The translations under genes were made by a program, and so were the position numbers. This document shows positions 34,381 through 47,318 of a DNA stretch of 64,000 nucleotides, piece after piece. Each line of letters starts with the position of its first letter. Positions within the stretch are counted from its first letter, which is position 1. This stretch comes from Parietaria judaica (Eukaryota > Streptophyta > Magnoliopsida > Rosales > Urticaceae): contig OX940868.1 of assembly GCA_954871525.1 (NCBI GenBank), positions 26,221,056-26,285,055 of the forward strand, read 5' to 3'. Under the pieces are notes generated by a model. It searched no databases and was not told where the DNA came from. It saw only the letters and a program-made list of their open reading frames with translations.

Positions 34381-34800
34381 AGGGAGTATACATAGTAAAC
34401 TTTATCAAGAATCCCAATAGGGTTGACGCGTGAGCAATGGATTGGCGGTCCTAAACTAAACGGTGGTAATTTGATGGTTCCTCCATTTTCAGGGAGGATT
34501 ACGCCACGCACCAGAACTCAGGGATGCCTCTCATGTCTTGCCACGTTGCTTTATGCCGGCTAAAGCGTTGTCGAGCATCTTTTCTTCGATAGGCGCAAAG
34601 GGGTGAGTTAGCGGGAATTGAGATGCGAATGTGGGCGCATGTTCAAGAGGGCTCTTCCGGTAGGGGTCGTAACTCGGAAATAGCAAGCTCGAAAATGGAC
34701 TCAATAATATCTACTCCCAGTCATTGATCTTAGAGAAGGTACATGACTTTCTTTCTGGGCCAAGTTTACGAGTTGGAGGCCCGCCCAATACCTAGTATTG
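34381..34800. other. GC-richer island without an open frame
   Basis: Includes GGGTTGACGCGTGAGCAATG and GGGCTCTTCCGGTAGGGGTC. All frames are interrupted. The composition differs from both flanks, suggesting a decayed LTR element or inserted fragment, but no termini or motifs confirm this. Confidence 0.35.
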
Positions 34801-37144
34801 TTGTAATAAAATATACGTTTATTAACCATTGCATATATAACAAAATTTGCACTTGCACTCTATTCGAATCCTCTATTTTACCATCAAACAATATTATAAT
34901 AAAGAATATCATATAAAAGTCATATTGAAGTTACGATTGATCAGTCATGACAAAAAAAAATCTTAAACTGTTTTTTTGGAGTATTTACGAATGTGTTTAC
35001 ATTTTACAAGCATGATGACTATTATAAACTCAATATAAAATCGGCCTCAAAGAAAATAAATAGAGCACATGAAAAATAACAGAATAAGTATCGAAATTTG
35101 AAGAAATAATATAGTTGTCAAGTTCCTATTTATAAGATCTTCAAAAGTGAAAGATATCTCCCTCTGAATTTGATTCTCATGTAAATTGCACAAATCATGG
35201 CTTAGCGAACACAGTAAAAAATCCAATCACTTAAAAAGTTATAAACTAATGTTATTTGGTATTATCCTAGTTGGCATCGTCATCTCAACCCTATTTCTTT
35301 TTTTCTTCATCTTCTTTATTATTTGATGGCTAATGACGCCCACACAAGTCCCATCTTCATAATGTACTCATTTAATGCTCTATCTTAAGTTAATTAACAA
35401 CCTTATCATTGGGGTTTTTTAACTTAAAAAGGCTAATCGAAAAATGAAAAATCGGGTTTTGTATGAAAAGAAAGCCGATCCAGTGCCCGGTTTTTAAGTC
35501 AACTTATATTTTGTAAAAAAATATTCAGTATAGAGTTTAGTACTTTAGTTATTAACCTTTAACCTTCAGTTAACGTTTAACTGTTAACTTAAAATTATTT
35601 TCTATTTCATTTGAATATGTAACTCTTTTTTATATATTTATGAAATAGTTTATAATAAAAGCTTTTTCCTTTCCCAGAGTAAAATAGCCTTTATGATAAT
35701 ACTAAAACATAATTAATGAAAATTGAAAGTACTTTCAAGCAAAGACATTTCTCCAACTATTCCATAATTGTATAGCTTAAATATTTAATTTTAAATTTGA
35801 TTGGCAGCCAGGCAGCACTGTTACACGACGACTCATTAACGACTATTTATCTCATATGTTATTGTTGATAACAAGAAAACGAGTTAAACACGGTATATGA
35901 AAGGTTAATTATTTAATATATATATTTAATTAAATATATATTTAATTATTTATTTTGTTTCTTTATCTCCACGTGATAAAATTAAATATGAAAGGTTAAT
36001 TATTTTTTTTATTTGTTTACAATTGAAAGGTTATTAAATTGATAATGTTAGAATCTCGAGCTCGTCTTAACAGTAGGGGTTATAACTTATAAATTCCTCT
36101 AATTGGACTTACTCTAAAGGACATTTATCCTAAAATGCTTTTCCTCTTTATTATTTCGCAAATAATTTCGATACATTAATTCATTGACTCTTGCTACATG
36201 TGTATCTATGAATGAGAACACACAAAGGAAAAAAAGGAAATTAATGAACGTGATAATCTGTAATGACATTATTAAACGCTAAAAGACAGATAATATGAAA
36301 ACGACTTTCTATTATATTTCTAGTTCTCTTTCTTAATGCAATAATGTGCCAAGGTTTTATCATGCTTTAATACAACTTTTATTCTTTTCTGAAATTATGG
36401 CCAACACTTATGGCTGACATAGAAAATTGAAAAATGAATATGGTCATGCCATCTCAGCACGTGCCTTAATTTTGAAGTAAGATTGTTAACATGGAACTTC
36501 GACTAGGTAAAAGAGAAAAACAAAAAGGGCAGATCTCTATGAGATGGTGCAAGTTAAGGTTGAAATCGGATCGAGAATGAAGTTTTAATTTTGTTTTTTC
36601 TCGCCCGATCTTGGTTATTTCGAGTGTTCTAAAACAATATTTAGTCCCGGTTTTGATAAAGTCCAACATGTTAAAAACGGAGTGTGGGTCGATTTTTACA
36701 ATTAATTGTTCATAAATAAAAGTACTTTCTAGTAGTTAAGTGAAAAAAAAAAAAACTAAAATTGAAAACAAGAGTGGTTTGTGTATATATATATATATAT
36801 ATTAAGAAACAAGCTTCGAGACCAAAATTTCATCCTTTATTACGAGTAATTACCCAATTATTGTTCCGTAATAAAGATTACCCAATTATTGCTCATTGCT
36901 TGATAAGTATAAGTAAAAAAAACCTTGTATTTATGACATGTGTTACATTTGAGAAGTTTTTTCACTTGTACTTAAGATTAAAGTGAGAACTCTCTTAAAA
37001 TATGCACCTCGGTAACGGAAATTACGAGTTATGATTAATTAATCCATCATATGTCTTACGACGAAAAACTAAGTCAACAAATGTCAATATTTCATATTAA
37101 TTTACAAAATGTTTTCATATACCCAGACCTTCAAAATGCCCTTA
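34801..37144. other. Gene-free AT-rich stretch
   Basis: No gene-like sequence. 36540-36665 contains words such as GTCCCGGTTTTGATAAAGTC that weakly resemble the CCGGAACCG repeat. A (TA)n tract lies at 36765-36782. Confidence 0.5.
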
Positions 37145-37152
37145 GTTGTGGT

Positions 37153-37423
37153 AAGTGGCAGAACTAGTTTTCATTTCATGCGGAGCACAAAGTATATTTT
37201 AATCAATTTTTTCAGATACATAAAAAAATCATAAACAACTGTATTAAAGCGACATTAGACATATAAATAGATAATATTACTTTTCGAAAGATAGTGGAAT
37301 AGATTTATCGAGTCAAGCACAGAGATGGAATGAAAAAGTCAAATCAAATCATGAATAATATTTTTTTGTTTGAAGTGAACGTATGCACGTGCACTCACTG
37401 GTGCACATGTAGCTCCGCCACTG
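37153..37423. mobile_element. 271-bp hAT-type MITE with 8-bp target duplication
   Basis: The left end AAGTGGCAGAACTAG and the right end, as complement, CAGTGGCGGAGCTACATG form terminal inverted repeats. An exact 8-bp direct repeat GTTGTGGT flanks them at 37145-37152 and 37424-37431. GTGGCGGAGC ends are familiar from plant hAT-type MITEs. The body is AT-rich with no coding capacity. Confidence 0.85.
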
Positions 37424-37431
37424 GTTGTGGT

Positions 37432-38228
37432 TATTGTTCAAACAAGTTTTTGAAAGTTCTAGAAGCCAAAAATGACATTATATCCACCGATATATCTAGA
37501 TTTACAAAGACTATTCACGTCGAAATTCAGTTTTAATCTACCTTGAAAATATGGACCTCGAAATTCTTTTAGATAAAGATATCAATCATTCACATCAAAT
37601 GTTTTATGACTCAATACATGGATCCAATGTTCAATAGGAGGAAGTCAACTTCACTTTACACTCTACATTTCCATTGTATGCTAGAAACATGTCTTCCCCT
37701 TTTATATTCTCAAATAGTTAAACAAAACAAATACTTACGCACGAATTTTTTTTATTACGGTCGTCGTTTTCCTATTAAACGAAACATAGACTAAGTAAAG
37801 TTAAGCCACGATATAAGAAGTTATGAACGATGGACACCTTGTGCCAAAACCTTAATAACATCTTTTATTTAGAGTATGTGTCATATGTTGCTTGTTTCTC
37901 CCACTAAAACAATTTATGACTGATCATTACTAGTAATTCGTGGTAGTTTTACTGCAAAGAATACGACACTATAATTACGTGATCGATCGATTAGTATTTG
38001 ATAAGTGTGGTGTTGAAAGGCAATCCATACTTCATTAGAGCACGATATAAAGAGAAAGATGGCACATTTCGATCAATTAGGAACACGATTATAAACATCA
38101 TACCCTTAAATACCTTATGGGTATTGTTGTTTACATATCAATTCTTACGCTACACAATAAAAGTTTATATAGATATTTGTAATCTAATAAAACAACTTAA
38201 GATTAATAGCTTAAACTTAAGTGTAAAT
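37432..38228. other. Gene-free stretch with one arm of a dispersed duplicate
   Basis: 37640-37738 (GGAAGTCAACTTCACTTTAC and on) is repeated in diverged form at 38835-38915. No gene is seen. Confidence 0.5.
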
Positions 38229-38810
38229 GTTGATAGCATAGTGTCAGGTCCCGCGTGTTGCGTGTTGTCCATTCAGAAAGCCGCATTGTAAGGAAGTTCA
38301 TTAAGGAAGTCTCCGAGTTTCTCTAAAAGAACCTACAATATTTTTCAAGGGTGGAAAATGGTGTGGAGTATTCTAGACTTTTCTAGAGTACTCGAGAAAG
38401 AGATGAAGCCTTAAGAAATTGAGAATGTTGTAGAGCATTTTAGGAAGTCCTAACTCTAAGTATGTGTATTACTTTCTAGACTAAGTAAAATAGTGTAGAA
38501 TTATCGAGATAGTTAATCTTAACCATAAAAATTAATTTATCCTAGCCACCTATTCTAATCTAATCCTTGGAGTCTATAAATAGGACTCCATTTGTAAAAC
38601 ATCCAAGACAATCTAATTTAGAGTTTTTCTCACTAAAACTTTCTCTCTAAACTAATTTTTTTTGTCCTTGTATGAGTTTGAGTGTTCTTGTAAGGCTTTG
38701 CCTAAGGCATTCGGGTTAGGCTGACTTAGTAGCTCAGGGGAGTGAGGCTAAGTGTTTCACGTGGGTTCGCGAGTTAGGCAGAAACTCTAAGCACGTGATT
38801 ATAGTATCCC
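38229..38810 (+). repeat. LTR-like sequence with promoter-like core
   Basis: The arrangement is U3-like GC and AT-mixed sequence, a strong TATA motif CTATAAATAGGACTCC at 38574-38589, a CT-rich leader with ACTTTCTCTCTAAAC, and a GC-richer terminal part with GTTTCACGTGGGTTCGCGAG. No internal retroelement genes or second LTR are adjacent, so it may be a solo LTR. Ends and target duplication were not found. Confidence 0.4.
38574..38589 (+). promoter_or_regulatory. TATA motif in the LTR-like sequence
   Basis: CTATAAATAGGACTCC is followed about 60 bases later by a CT-rich leader. A typical plant core promoter word. Confidence 0.45.
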
Positions 38811-39076
38811 TTTATTATAGTATCTCTTTATTAAGGAAGTCAAGTTCACTTACACTTTACATTTCACTTTTTATACATCCGCTCGTTCTATTTTCTCAAA
38901 CAAAACAATAAATAAAGATCTAGTATGATGTTGTGACCACTCTTGTCCATATATGAACAAGTGTTTGGCGGGTTGTGGGCAGCTCACATTCACGCCCATT
39001 GTGAGTTGGGCTGCCTGCGTCCGCGACCAAAACTTTTTTTTTCTTTCAAAAATGCTAGTCGATTTAGAAGATACTA

Positions 39077-39598
39077 GGTCTGTTACCCATTTTCATACCA
39101 AGTACTAATGTTGTTTAGAAATAACGTTGCTAATTAAAAAAAATTATGCTAAAAATATTCAAGTTCACTTTTTTAGCAGATCGATATACCTCATTCTCTT
39201 TTCCACTAGTTTTTTTTTTTTTTTACTAGGTCCATCAGTGATGACGTCAACAAAAATAACATAAATAAACTCAAACGATCAAACCCACAAACACCAAAAC
39301 AAACCTGGATGTAAACACAGATTCCTATAGCATCAACAACTTAAATCTTTATTTTACTTCTCACTTTCTTTCTCGAATACACAGTTCATCTCCTATTCTC
39401 CTCAATAGCATCGCGACTTGCGTTGTTGACGTCGATCACTGATGAAAAAAAAAAAAAACTAATGGAAAAAGTAGATAAAGTCTACCAATCTGTAAAAATA
39501 GAGAAGGTAAACTTTAATACTTTTATAAAAATTTCTTAAGTTGACTCTATGTTGTCATATTTCTAAATAACTTAAGTAATTTGGCGGGTAACTAGCAG
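39077..39598. repeat. Long imperfect inverted repeat, MITE-like
   Basis: Arms 39077-39251 and 39423-39598 pair imperfectly. GTTACCC, TTTAGAAATA, a T-rich tract next to ACTAG/ATTAG, ATCAGTGATGACGTCAAC and GATCACTGATG occur in inverted order. The loop of about 170 bases is ordinary sequence. No clear target duplication was found, so the superfamily is open. Confidence 0.5.
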
Positions 39599-40489
39599 TA
39601 AAAAAATTCCAAAATAAAGTACAAAAGCTTTTATTGCGGATAGACAAAGTAAAGATTTGTTACGCATGGGTTTTGCCTTTTGGGTACGTATGAGCTTCAT
39701 GGGATTTTATTATATTATTCCCCTCTTTTTAATTTAAAGTAGTAAACACGAGGAAGAAAAGCAGAGAAAAAAAAAATCTGGGAAGAATCCATATTTACAG
39801 CAATAAAAAAAGAAAAGAAGAGAAGAGACAGCATTAAATTAAATGATAAAGAATGAGAGAAGGGCAACGCATTTCAATCAGACAACGACAGGGTTTGTTC
39901 TGCTGTCGCTTTACCCCTCTAACTCTAAGTGCACCTCCACAAACCCCACGTATATATTACCACTAATTCCCAATTATACCCCTCAAGTTCGTGCACTTTA
40001 TTCTTATGTATATTTTTAATAATTTTGTACAGTTGCCTCTTTGCATAGATGATAAAATTGTTAATAACTTACCTAAGAAAATCAATATACAATAATAAAC
40101 TCTCTTCTCTTATCTCGGATTTTTAATAATATCTAGAGATTCAACTTTATTATATTAAGAGGTTTATGTAGAACATTGAATGAGTTCATTCATTTACTCC
40201 AGAATTTTCATATGATGCTCACAAAATTGGAGTGACATAATTAAATTAATGAAGATATTTTCAATCAAGTCAATGTGGGTTTTCATGTTGTAAGAAAATG
40301 CGAGGGGGCTTTCCGCTAGAGAATCACATTTACGGGACAAACTCGACCAGCATAAAAAGTTTCGGGCACTAGTACAATTTACATTAAAACTAACTCAAGC
40401 TCTCATTAATAACCTTAATACATTATTAATGATTCACTAATCCCACAACCTCCGCTTATGATATGACCTCTGATTGAGGTGAGTTGAGT
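39599..40489. other. Gene-free upstream region of the IQD gene
   Basis: AT-rich, no coding sequence. Confidence 0.5.
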
Positions 40490-41002
40490 TGAGAGAGAGA
40501 GTGATTTTTGTATTGCAACAATTCCATTTTTCTTATTATTATTATTGTATTTGTTGGTATGAATAATAATTATTCTCGTTTGTTTGCTTATTCGATTCGA
40601 TTAACGATTAATAAAGAATTTGTTTTTTGTTTTCTTGGTTGTTGGATATAATCCACATCCCACAACCACCTTCCTTTGCTTATTCCTTACTCTTGCTCTT
40701 GTTTCAGAGTTCAGACCAATCCTCTGGGTTTTTCCCGAGAAACAAACAGAAAGTCTCCCTCTGTATCTGCTGTGCTGTTCTCCGGTCCGTCTGGTCTTCA
40801 TTAGCCAAGCTTGCTCTCTAAGAGGGTTTGTGGAAACCCCATTTGCTAGTTTTGGAGGAGCGAGTAAGATCTTGTTGTTGTGGGTTTTTCTTTTTGGTCA
40901 ACGGGCAAGCTTTTTTTGGTCTTCTTTATTAATGGTGGACTGAGAGTGCTCGATTGTGCTGTTTCAGGTTTAAGCTCAGCTTTTGGAGAAAGAGAGAATC
41001 AA
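40490..41002 (+). other. Probable 5' leader of the IQD gene
   Basis: A CT-rich, moderately GC-rich run precedes the start codon. A GT..AG pair ending at TGTGCTGTTTCAG (about 40956-40968) could remove a leader intron. Transcript limits are inferred only. Confidence 0.4.
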
Positions 41003-42754
41003 ATGGGTTCTGGAAAATGGTTCAAGGCGGTCTTCAGATTGAAGAAAGTGAAGACCTTAAGCTCCAAGTCACTCAAGGTATATATATATATATATATATA
41101 CATGTGTGTGTATAATGATTGTATTAATTGTGTAGTGAAAACTGCTGTTACCAACGCACTTAATAAAGCAATCTCAATCATGGGATTCTTGATCCTCAGT
41201 TTAGCTTATTTGATTTAATTTGGAGTTATAGTTCTTGATAGAATACCATCTCTTTCACTGGACAGGAATCTTCGGGCTTTGGAAAAGCTAATTCCGTAAA
41301 AGTGAAGAATTCGCGGAAGGGGTCTTGCAAATTAACGAACGGATCGCTCGACATTCCGATTGAGGATGTGGCAGCGATTCGGATTCAAACAGCTTTCCGT
41401 GGATATAAGGTTTATTGTATAGTTGCAATCGTGCCCGTCAGTCTAAAGTTGTTCTCGTGGTTTCTTACGTTTTTGTCTTACTAGTAATGAAGTACATTTG
41501 TAATAACTGGGTGAAATCAGGTGTTCCGGTTCTGTTTTTTCCTTTTTCTTGGTAACTTCTAAACCAGAAGCGAGTATCCGGTGTTTGAGAGATGGAAACG
41601 ATTACTGGTTTATCCAATTTTCAAACTGGTTCAGGTGCGGTTTTATGAAGAAAAAATACTTGTCCAAACATTGATTTTACTGAAAGATAGTACTACTAAC
41701 TCCAAAACTTTTTGTAGATCAATTATTATAAAGTTTAGGGTTTAGAAAAGCTTGATGAAATCTTTCCTTCGGACCGAATACAGGCGAGGAAAGCTCTCCG
41801 TCGTTTGAAAGGAACAGTGAGATTACAGAGTCTCACTCGACGTTACCCTGTTCAAAGGCAGTCGACTTCCACGTTGGGTCTTCTTCATTCATGGTGCAAA
41901 ATTCAATCTCAAATCAGAGCTCGAAGGCTGTGTATGGTAACCGAAGGACGGGTCAAACAGAAGAAGATTGAGAATCAACAAAAGCTCGAGGCGAAGCTTC
42001 AAGGCTTAGAGGTAGAAATTCATACGTCTCTTGTATGATTGATTTGTTTCTTGATTACTTCCGTCTTTTTTCAATTTCTCTGTCGAATATGATCGGTTTT
42101 TTTTTTCTTTCCATCCATAGGCTGAGTGGAACAGTGGCTCGGAAACAATGGATGACATACTTGCGAGAATCTACCAAAGAGAAGAAGCATCAGTAAAACG
42201 AGAGCGGGCAATGGCATACGCATTTTCTCATCAAGTATGTTACTCGTCTCTATTTTCAGTTTGCATAAATCCTCGTATTGAATTTGAAAACTAAGCAAAT
42301 AAAGTCAACGCAGTGGAGGGTCAACTGTAGTCAGAGCCAAGGTTTGGGCAGCGATGAACTCGGAAAAGCAAACTGGGGATGGAGTTGGAAGGAGCGCTGG
42401 ATTGCCGCCCGCCCGTGGGAAAGCCGGGTTTCTCCCCAGCTCATAAGCCCAAAGAAAGTTCAGGCCAAAACCCCGAAAACACCCATCTCGGCTAAAACAC
42501 CGAAAACACCTCTCTCGGGTAAAACCCCGAAAACACCCCTCTCGGCTAAGACTCCGAAAACACCCCTCTCAAGAAAAACACCATCAAATGGGAAAGGAAC
42601 TGCAAAGACAAATGGGAAAACTTCGGTTTCGGCCAAAGCACCCACAAAGGGCCGGAGATTGTCATTTCCATCTTCCGAGAAACCAGTTCCGAAAACGGAA
42701 AGCCCGAAAGTGGAAGAGGCGAGCGAGACTAAGAAAGAAGAGTCGGTTTCTTAG
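41003..42754 (+). CDS. IQD (IQ67-domain) calmodulin-binding protein
   Basis: Five exons, 41003-41077, 41266-41409, 41784-42011, 42121-42234 and 42314-42754, all join in phase 0 and give 333 residues. It opens MGSGKWFKAVFRLKKVK, a typical basic IQD N-terminus. The IQ67 region starts about residue 60 with VAAIRIQTAFRGYK and ARKALRRLKGTVRLQ, interrupted by the intron at the conserved place inside the IQ motif. KIQSQIRARRL and EWNSGSETMDDI follow. The C-terminal part has a Lys/Thr/Pro run at about 239-277 made of repeated KTPKTPLS(A/G) units. IQD proteins bind calmodulin and act as scaffolds at microtubules and the plasma membrane. The short length and gene structure resemble the smaller IQDs, but I would not assign an orthologue. 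It looks intact. Confidence 0.93.
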
Positions 42755-45700
42755 TTCTTAACGGATAGCAATTTTTATGTATTGATGTAATTTTCATTTT
42801 CATTATTATTATTTTTTGTACATGGAGTGATGTGTGTGAGAGTCATTGCTTTTGGGTTGAGAAAATAATAGGATTGGGAATGATTTTGGTGGTCCTTCCA
42901 TTTTCAGGGTGTATATCTCCAAAGAGAATGTTTTACATGTACTACTACTGTGTATATATGTTCACTCTTTTATTTTGTTGTTTTGAATCTTCTATTTATG
43001 TATTGAAGGGTACACTTTTCTTGCTTTATTTAATCCTTAAATTCAGTACATGTTCTTCAACATCTGTTTGTTTTGTTGTAAAACACTTTAAAAATATAAC
43101 CTTTTATTATGCTCTCAGTACCACATTATAAATAATATAATATATTATTTGATGACCAACCGCGTCAAAGAAAAATTAAAATAATAATAATAATAATTAA
43201 ATTGATGTGTGGTCGGTAGTGCCAGTAGTGAAGCTTTTCGCTGCCGCCGCGATCATGGTGTTGCTAGAGAATGTTGAAGGAAGGCTTCTCCGGCCGCCGG
43301 ATCTCTCTATTGGTCATTTTGTCGGGGTGAACAAAAATAATTGTATATCGATTTTAAGATAAAAAAAAAAATTGAACATATCAAATCATCAATATTGTAT
43401 ATAAATGGAAAAAACATTATGATATATATAGAAAAATTTGGATACTCACATATGCTAGGCCTAGCAGTCTTCGATTTTCATTAAAAAAAATATTAATAAT
43501 ACCGCCAGTTAGACGAGTTTATTTAAAAAAAATAATCAAAAGTACGGTATTCAAATTACTATTAACAAAATATATCTTGCTCACGAGTCGAATTCTTTGC
43601 TAAAACCGATTTGTAATAATGATAATAAATTACTAATGATAAATCTCATAAGCTTATAACTTGTTCTTATAACTGTGCTGTCTTTAGCAAAACAATAATG
43701 AATTTGCCCTTTTATTTGACCATTTTAGCAGGGTACAACAACTTTTCAGAAGGACAGGAGAATTGCCTTAGAAGTGTCTGAGGAGAAGTGCATAATTTAT
43801 CTAGTATTTTTCACTGTCAACCACATGGCTTCTGGTTTTTTCCATAATTTCTCTGAAAACTCCAGTTTTGAAAATGGTTTTTCTGCCACTCTCCCAATGA
43901 TGAGCAACAGTGAAGTGTCTCATAATATGCTTTGTCACCGAGCTTTTATTGACGAAGCATATTTTCAAATCTTCAATTGTGTTTGATTTTAATGAAATGC
44001 TCAAAATCGCAAAATTTGTATTTTCGATTGCTTATGTCCCAGGTTTAATAATTATAAAGCTTATAATAGAGAAAACAAAAAACAATTTGAGTTAACCACT
44101 GAACACCACCGTACAAATTCCTTTGATCCTCTAGTCCCTCTAAGTTGTTACTTCAATCAATGAATTTCATAATTTACGATATTCAATTATAATGTTATCA
44201 TAAATAAACTTGTTTGGCCTAGTGGAAACTCCTTATAAGGCTCTTCGAGAGATCCTAAGTTGATCAATCTTTAGAAATTGCGTATGTTTGTAATCTTGGT
44301 CGATAGTGTTTGCAGCGAATAATGTTAGCATGTTCTAACACTAGATGATTTTATCATATTGCTTCGTACTCTCTTCAATTACATTGACTACTGAATTGCC
44401 TTTTTTTGCATTGAAGATTATTATTTTTGTTAGTTATTTATTATTAAGAACCCTATCTCCTCACACATTTGTTCAAATGTTGATTAATTTGGTTGTGTTA
44501 AGTTTCTCTCTCTTAGAGAATATAAAGAGAGAATACATTAGATAATTTTCTTTATCAATTTAAATTTTTTTCTCTTAGATTGATAAATAGTAATAAAAAT
44601 ATTACAATTTTTATACTATTACCTACAAAAATTTAATAAAAATGTATCATTAGTGTGTTGTATGGTAACTGAATTGAGAGAAACTGGGGTCTTTTGCGTA
44701 CTTTGCCTAGACAGAAAGAAAAAAAAATGGTGTCCTTCTTCTACAGTATTTAAAGACCATCAAATCCATTAATGAAGGTATATTTTATTATTAAAGAAAA
44801 AAAAATAGAATTCGGAAGTTTGTAACGCAAGTTTGTTGATATTTACATTACATTTGTTTTTCCTCTTTTCCAAAGAGTCCCACATTTATTTTATAGGTAT
44901 CGACTCGAAGTTTTAAGCAGCAACGAAGTTCACTTTTATAGCTCGTTTCTACCCGAGAAACTGTCAAACCAATCCAGGGAAATAAATTATTTAAATCTGA
45001 TAAGTTTAAATTGAGTTTTTTTTTTTCCTTCGCGTGAGATAGAAGCTGTAGGAAATTCAATTTTAAACATCTTTCATGTTTACGAATTTCGGAATGTAAG
45101 TCCGGGATCTAACCCCAAACTTTATTTTAATAGTCTTTCGTAGTAAAAATTCATTAAACTCACAATCACAGTAAGTTTCAGCTAAATCTAAAAATCACTG
45201 TCGTTTTTTAAAATTAATGAGAGTTTATTTGTTTTGTCAATTCAAATCCGATTCCACTGTGTTTCCAGAAACACTTCGAATATTCATGTGAAAATCTAAG
45301 TTACAATAATTACTAATTACCATTTGAGCTAATTCTTTCAATACAGCAAGTGATATCTTTTCTAATAACTCTATTTGAGTGATATACTTAGAAACATGAA
45401 TTGTTTACGAGTCTCTGTCAAAATCGCGAGAAGAACAAATTTAGTGATTGAAGTGAGTAAAACCTCAATGCAGTACGAATTTGAGGTCAAAACAAAATAC
45501 TAATAGATATGGTCTATTGTAGGACTAGTTGAAATGTGCTATATGATACCGTGAAAGGTCGATTTTTTTAATGGAAAGTATTTGCCTTGGTTTTTTACTT
45601 CAATTTACCGCTATTGAAGCTCTCTTTAGCTGCACGGAGATATCTCATCATTCCTCCACGGACAAACGTGGGTTATTGAAATCAGGAGGCAATATGTCCA

Positions 45701-47318
45701 TTTTTCAGGACACAATATGTATATTTTGAAAGGGTATTTTGATACATAAAATTTAAAAAGGATGTATTTCCAATTATGATGTTTTGAGGTGTAATAAAAT
45801 AATTTATGGTGTTTTGAGGGGTGTTTTATGAAGTTTCCCATGTATAATGAACCTCATGAGTTTACTATATGTGATGGTTTTCATCTATACACTATACTTA
45901 ATATTTTCTATGTCCTGAAAAAATATCACATTTTTAATTAATTAACACGGTGCCTTTTAAAAATATCTGAGAAATCAAATCTCTATTTCTTATCTAACTT
46001 ATAATTTTTTTTCTTCTTTCAAATAAGAATATAGTTTTTTTTTTCTTTTTTAAATTCAATATAAACTCGATCATTGTTTTTTCATAAATGGTACTTCTCC
46101 TGATCCGTAACGCTAACTCCGCCGCTGCTTCTCGTAGGCTCCCACCCAAACATATCATGTGGGAAGCCCACTAGACATTTCTTCCAGCACTGGTCTTCTT
46201 AGATCTCATCAAGTAGGCTTTGAAGATTGTTAAAGAGTGCAATCATATCTCTTAAACTTGCTCAACTATTATCTGTTTCGAAGCATATGATCATGTGCGG
46301 TATAATGGCTAATTAACCAATCAAGTTACCTATTGAATAACCTCATGTGCGGAAATAAATGTGTGGTTTAATTATTCAGAAATCATAGAGGGTGGTTTCT
46401 CAATAGTAAAGCACGACCCAGCCCAATTAATAAATGCTTGGCTCGGCTGTTGTAACTTTCATGTGAGATTAGATATTCGAATACGGGACTCACACAACCA
46501 TGTGATACTTTAGCTCCAAGTCAAGATCAGCAGCCTCTTATAATGAATGAATACATCTAATTCACTTTTCATTACTTTGCTATTTATGCCCTCTACTTTC
46601 ACTTTCTTTCTTCTTTTTTGTTGTAAATATGTTCCTTTTAGTTTTAAAAATTAATCTTCTAGCTTCATAAAAGCCGAAATGCTATCATCGTAAGATGTTT
46701 CAATCCTTGATATTTGTTCTTTATTCACTTCAGAACAAAAAAAAAAAATTAAATTAAATTAAAATTAAAATTAAACCTAATGCCTTATCCCGATCATTTC
46801 AGACCTTAGCTACCTTGTCCTTACGTGCTCATCTTCTCCGATCTGTTGAGCCTCGTCTCTCTTTGTTGAATGCCGCTTTTATCACCTCGTCAATATTGTC
46901 TCCAAAATGCCACGTCTCAAGTCCAGAAAAAATTAATTTTAATATTTTTCGTGGTTGTTAATTTACATGATTAATATAACAATGTATTATTAACTGTAGG
47001 AGATTGACATTTAACCGAAGACCACTAATCGTTTGATGATGTGTGTGGGTACTTTTGGTTTTGGAGGAGCACTTTTGCAAACATTAGGATTATATTCCTC
47101 GAAAATAATTTGAGTTTATACCGCACCATAAATGTAACTTTCGATAACTTTGGTCGCAATTATCCCGATAAGATGGTTAAATTTGTATGCTTTTTTCATA
47201 AACTATTTTCCAAAGAAATCCCATACTAAAAATGAAAACTTGCACCTTGAGCTTTGCGTGTAAGTGTAGTAAATTCATTATTCATACGTTCCACTAAGCG
47301 AATGGCATTTGCCCATCC
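42755..47318. other. Gene-poor stretch between the IQD and Nudix genes
   Basis: 3' flank of IQD, then AT-rich DNA. 43230-43330 is a short GC-rich patch (GCTGCCGCCGCGATCATGG) with no lasting frame. 44215-44225 repeats the A-box word TGGCCTAGTGG found at 20687. 45700-45845 has related TATGATGTTTTGAGG and TATGGTGTTTTGAGG words, as in some transposon ends. No gene could be supported. Confidence 0.5.
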
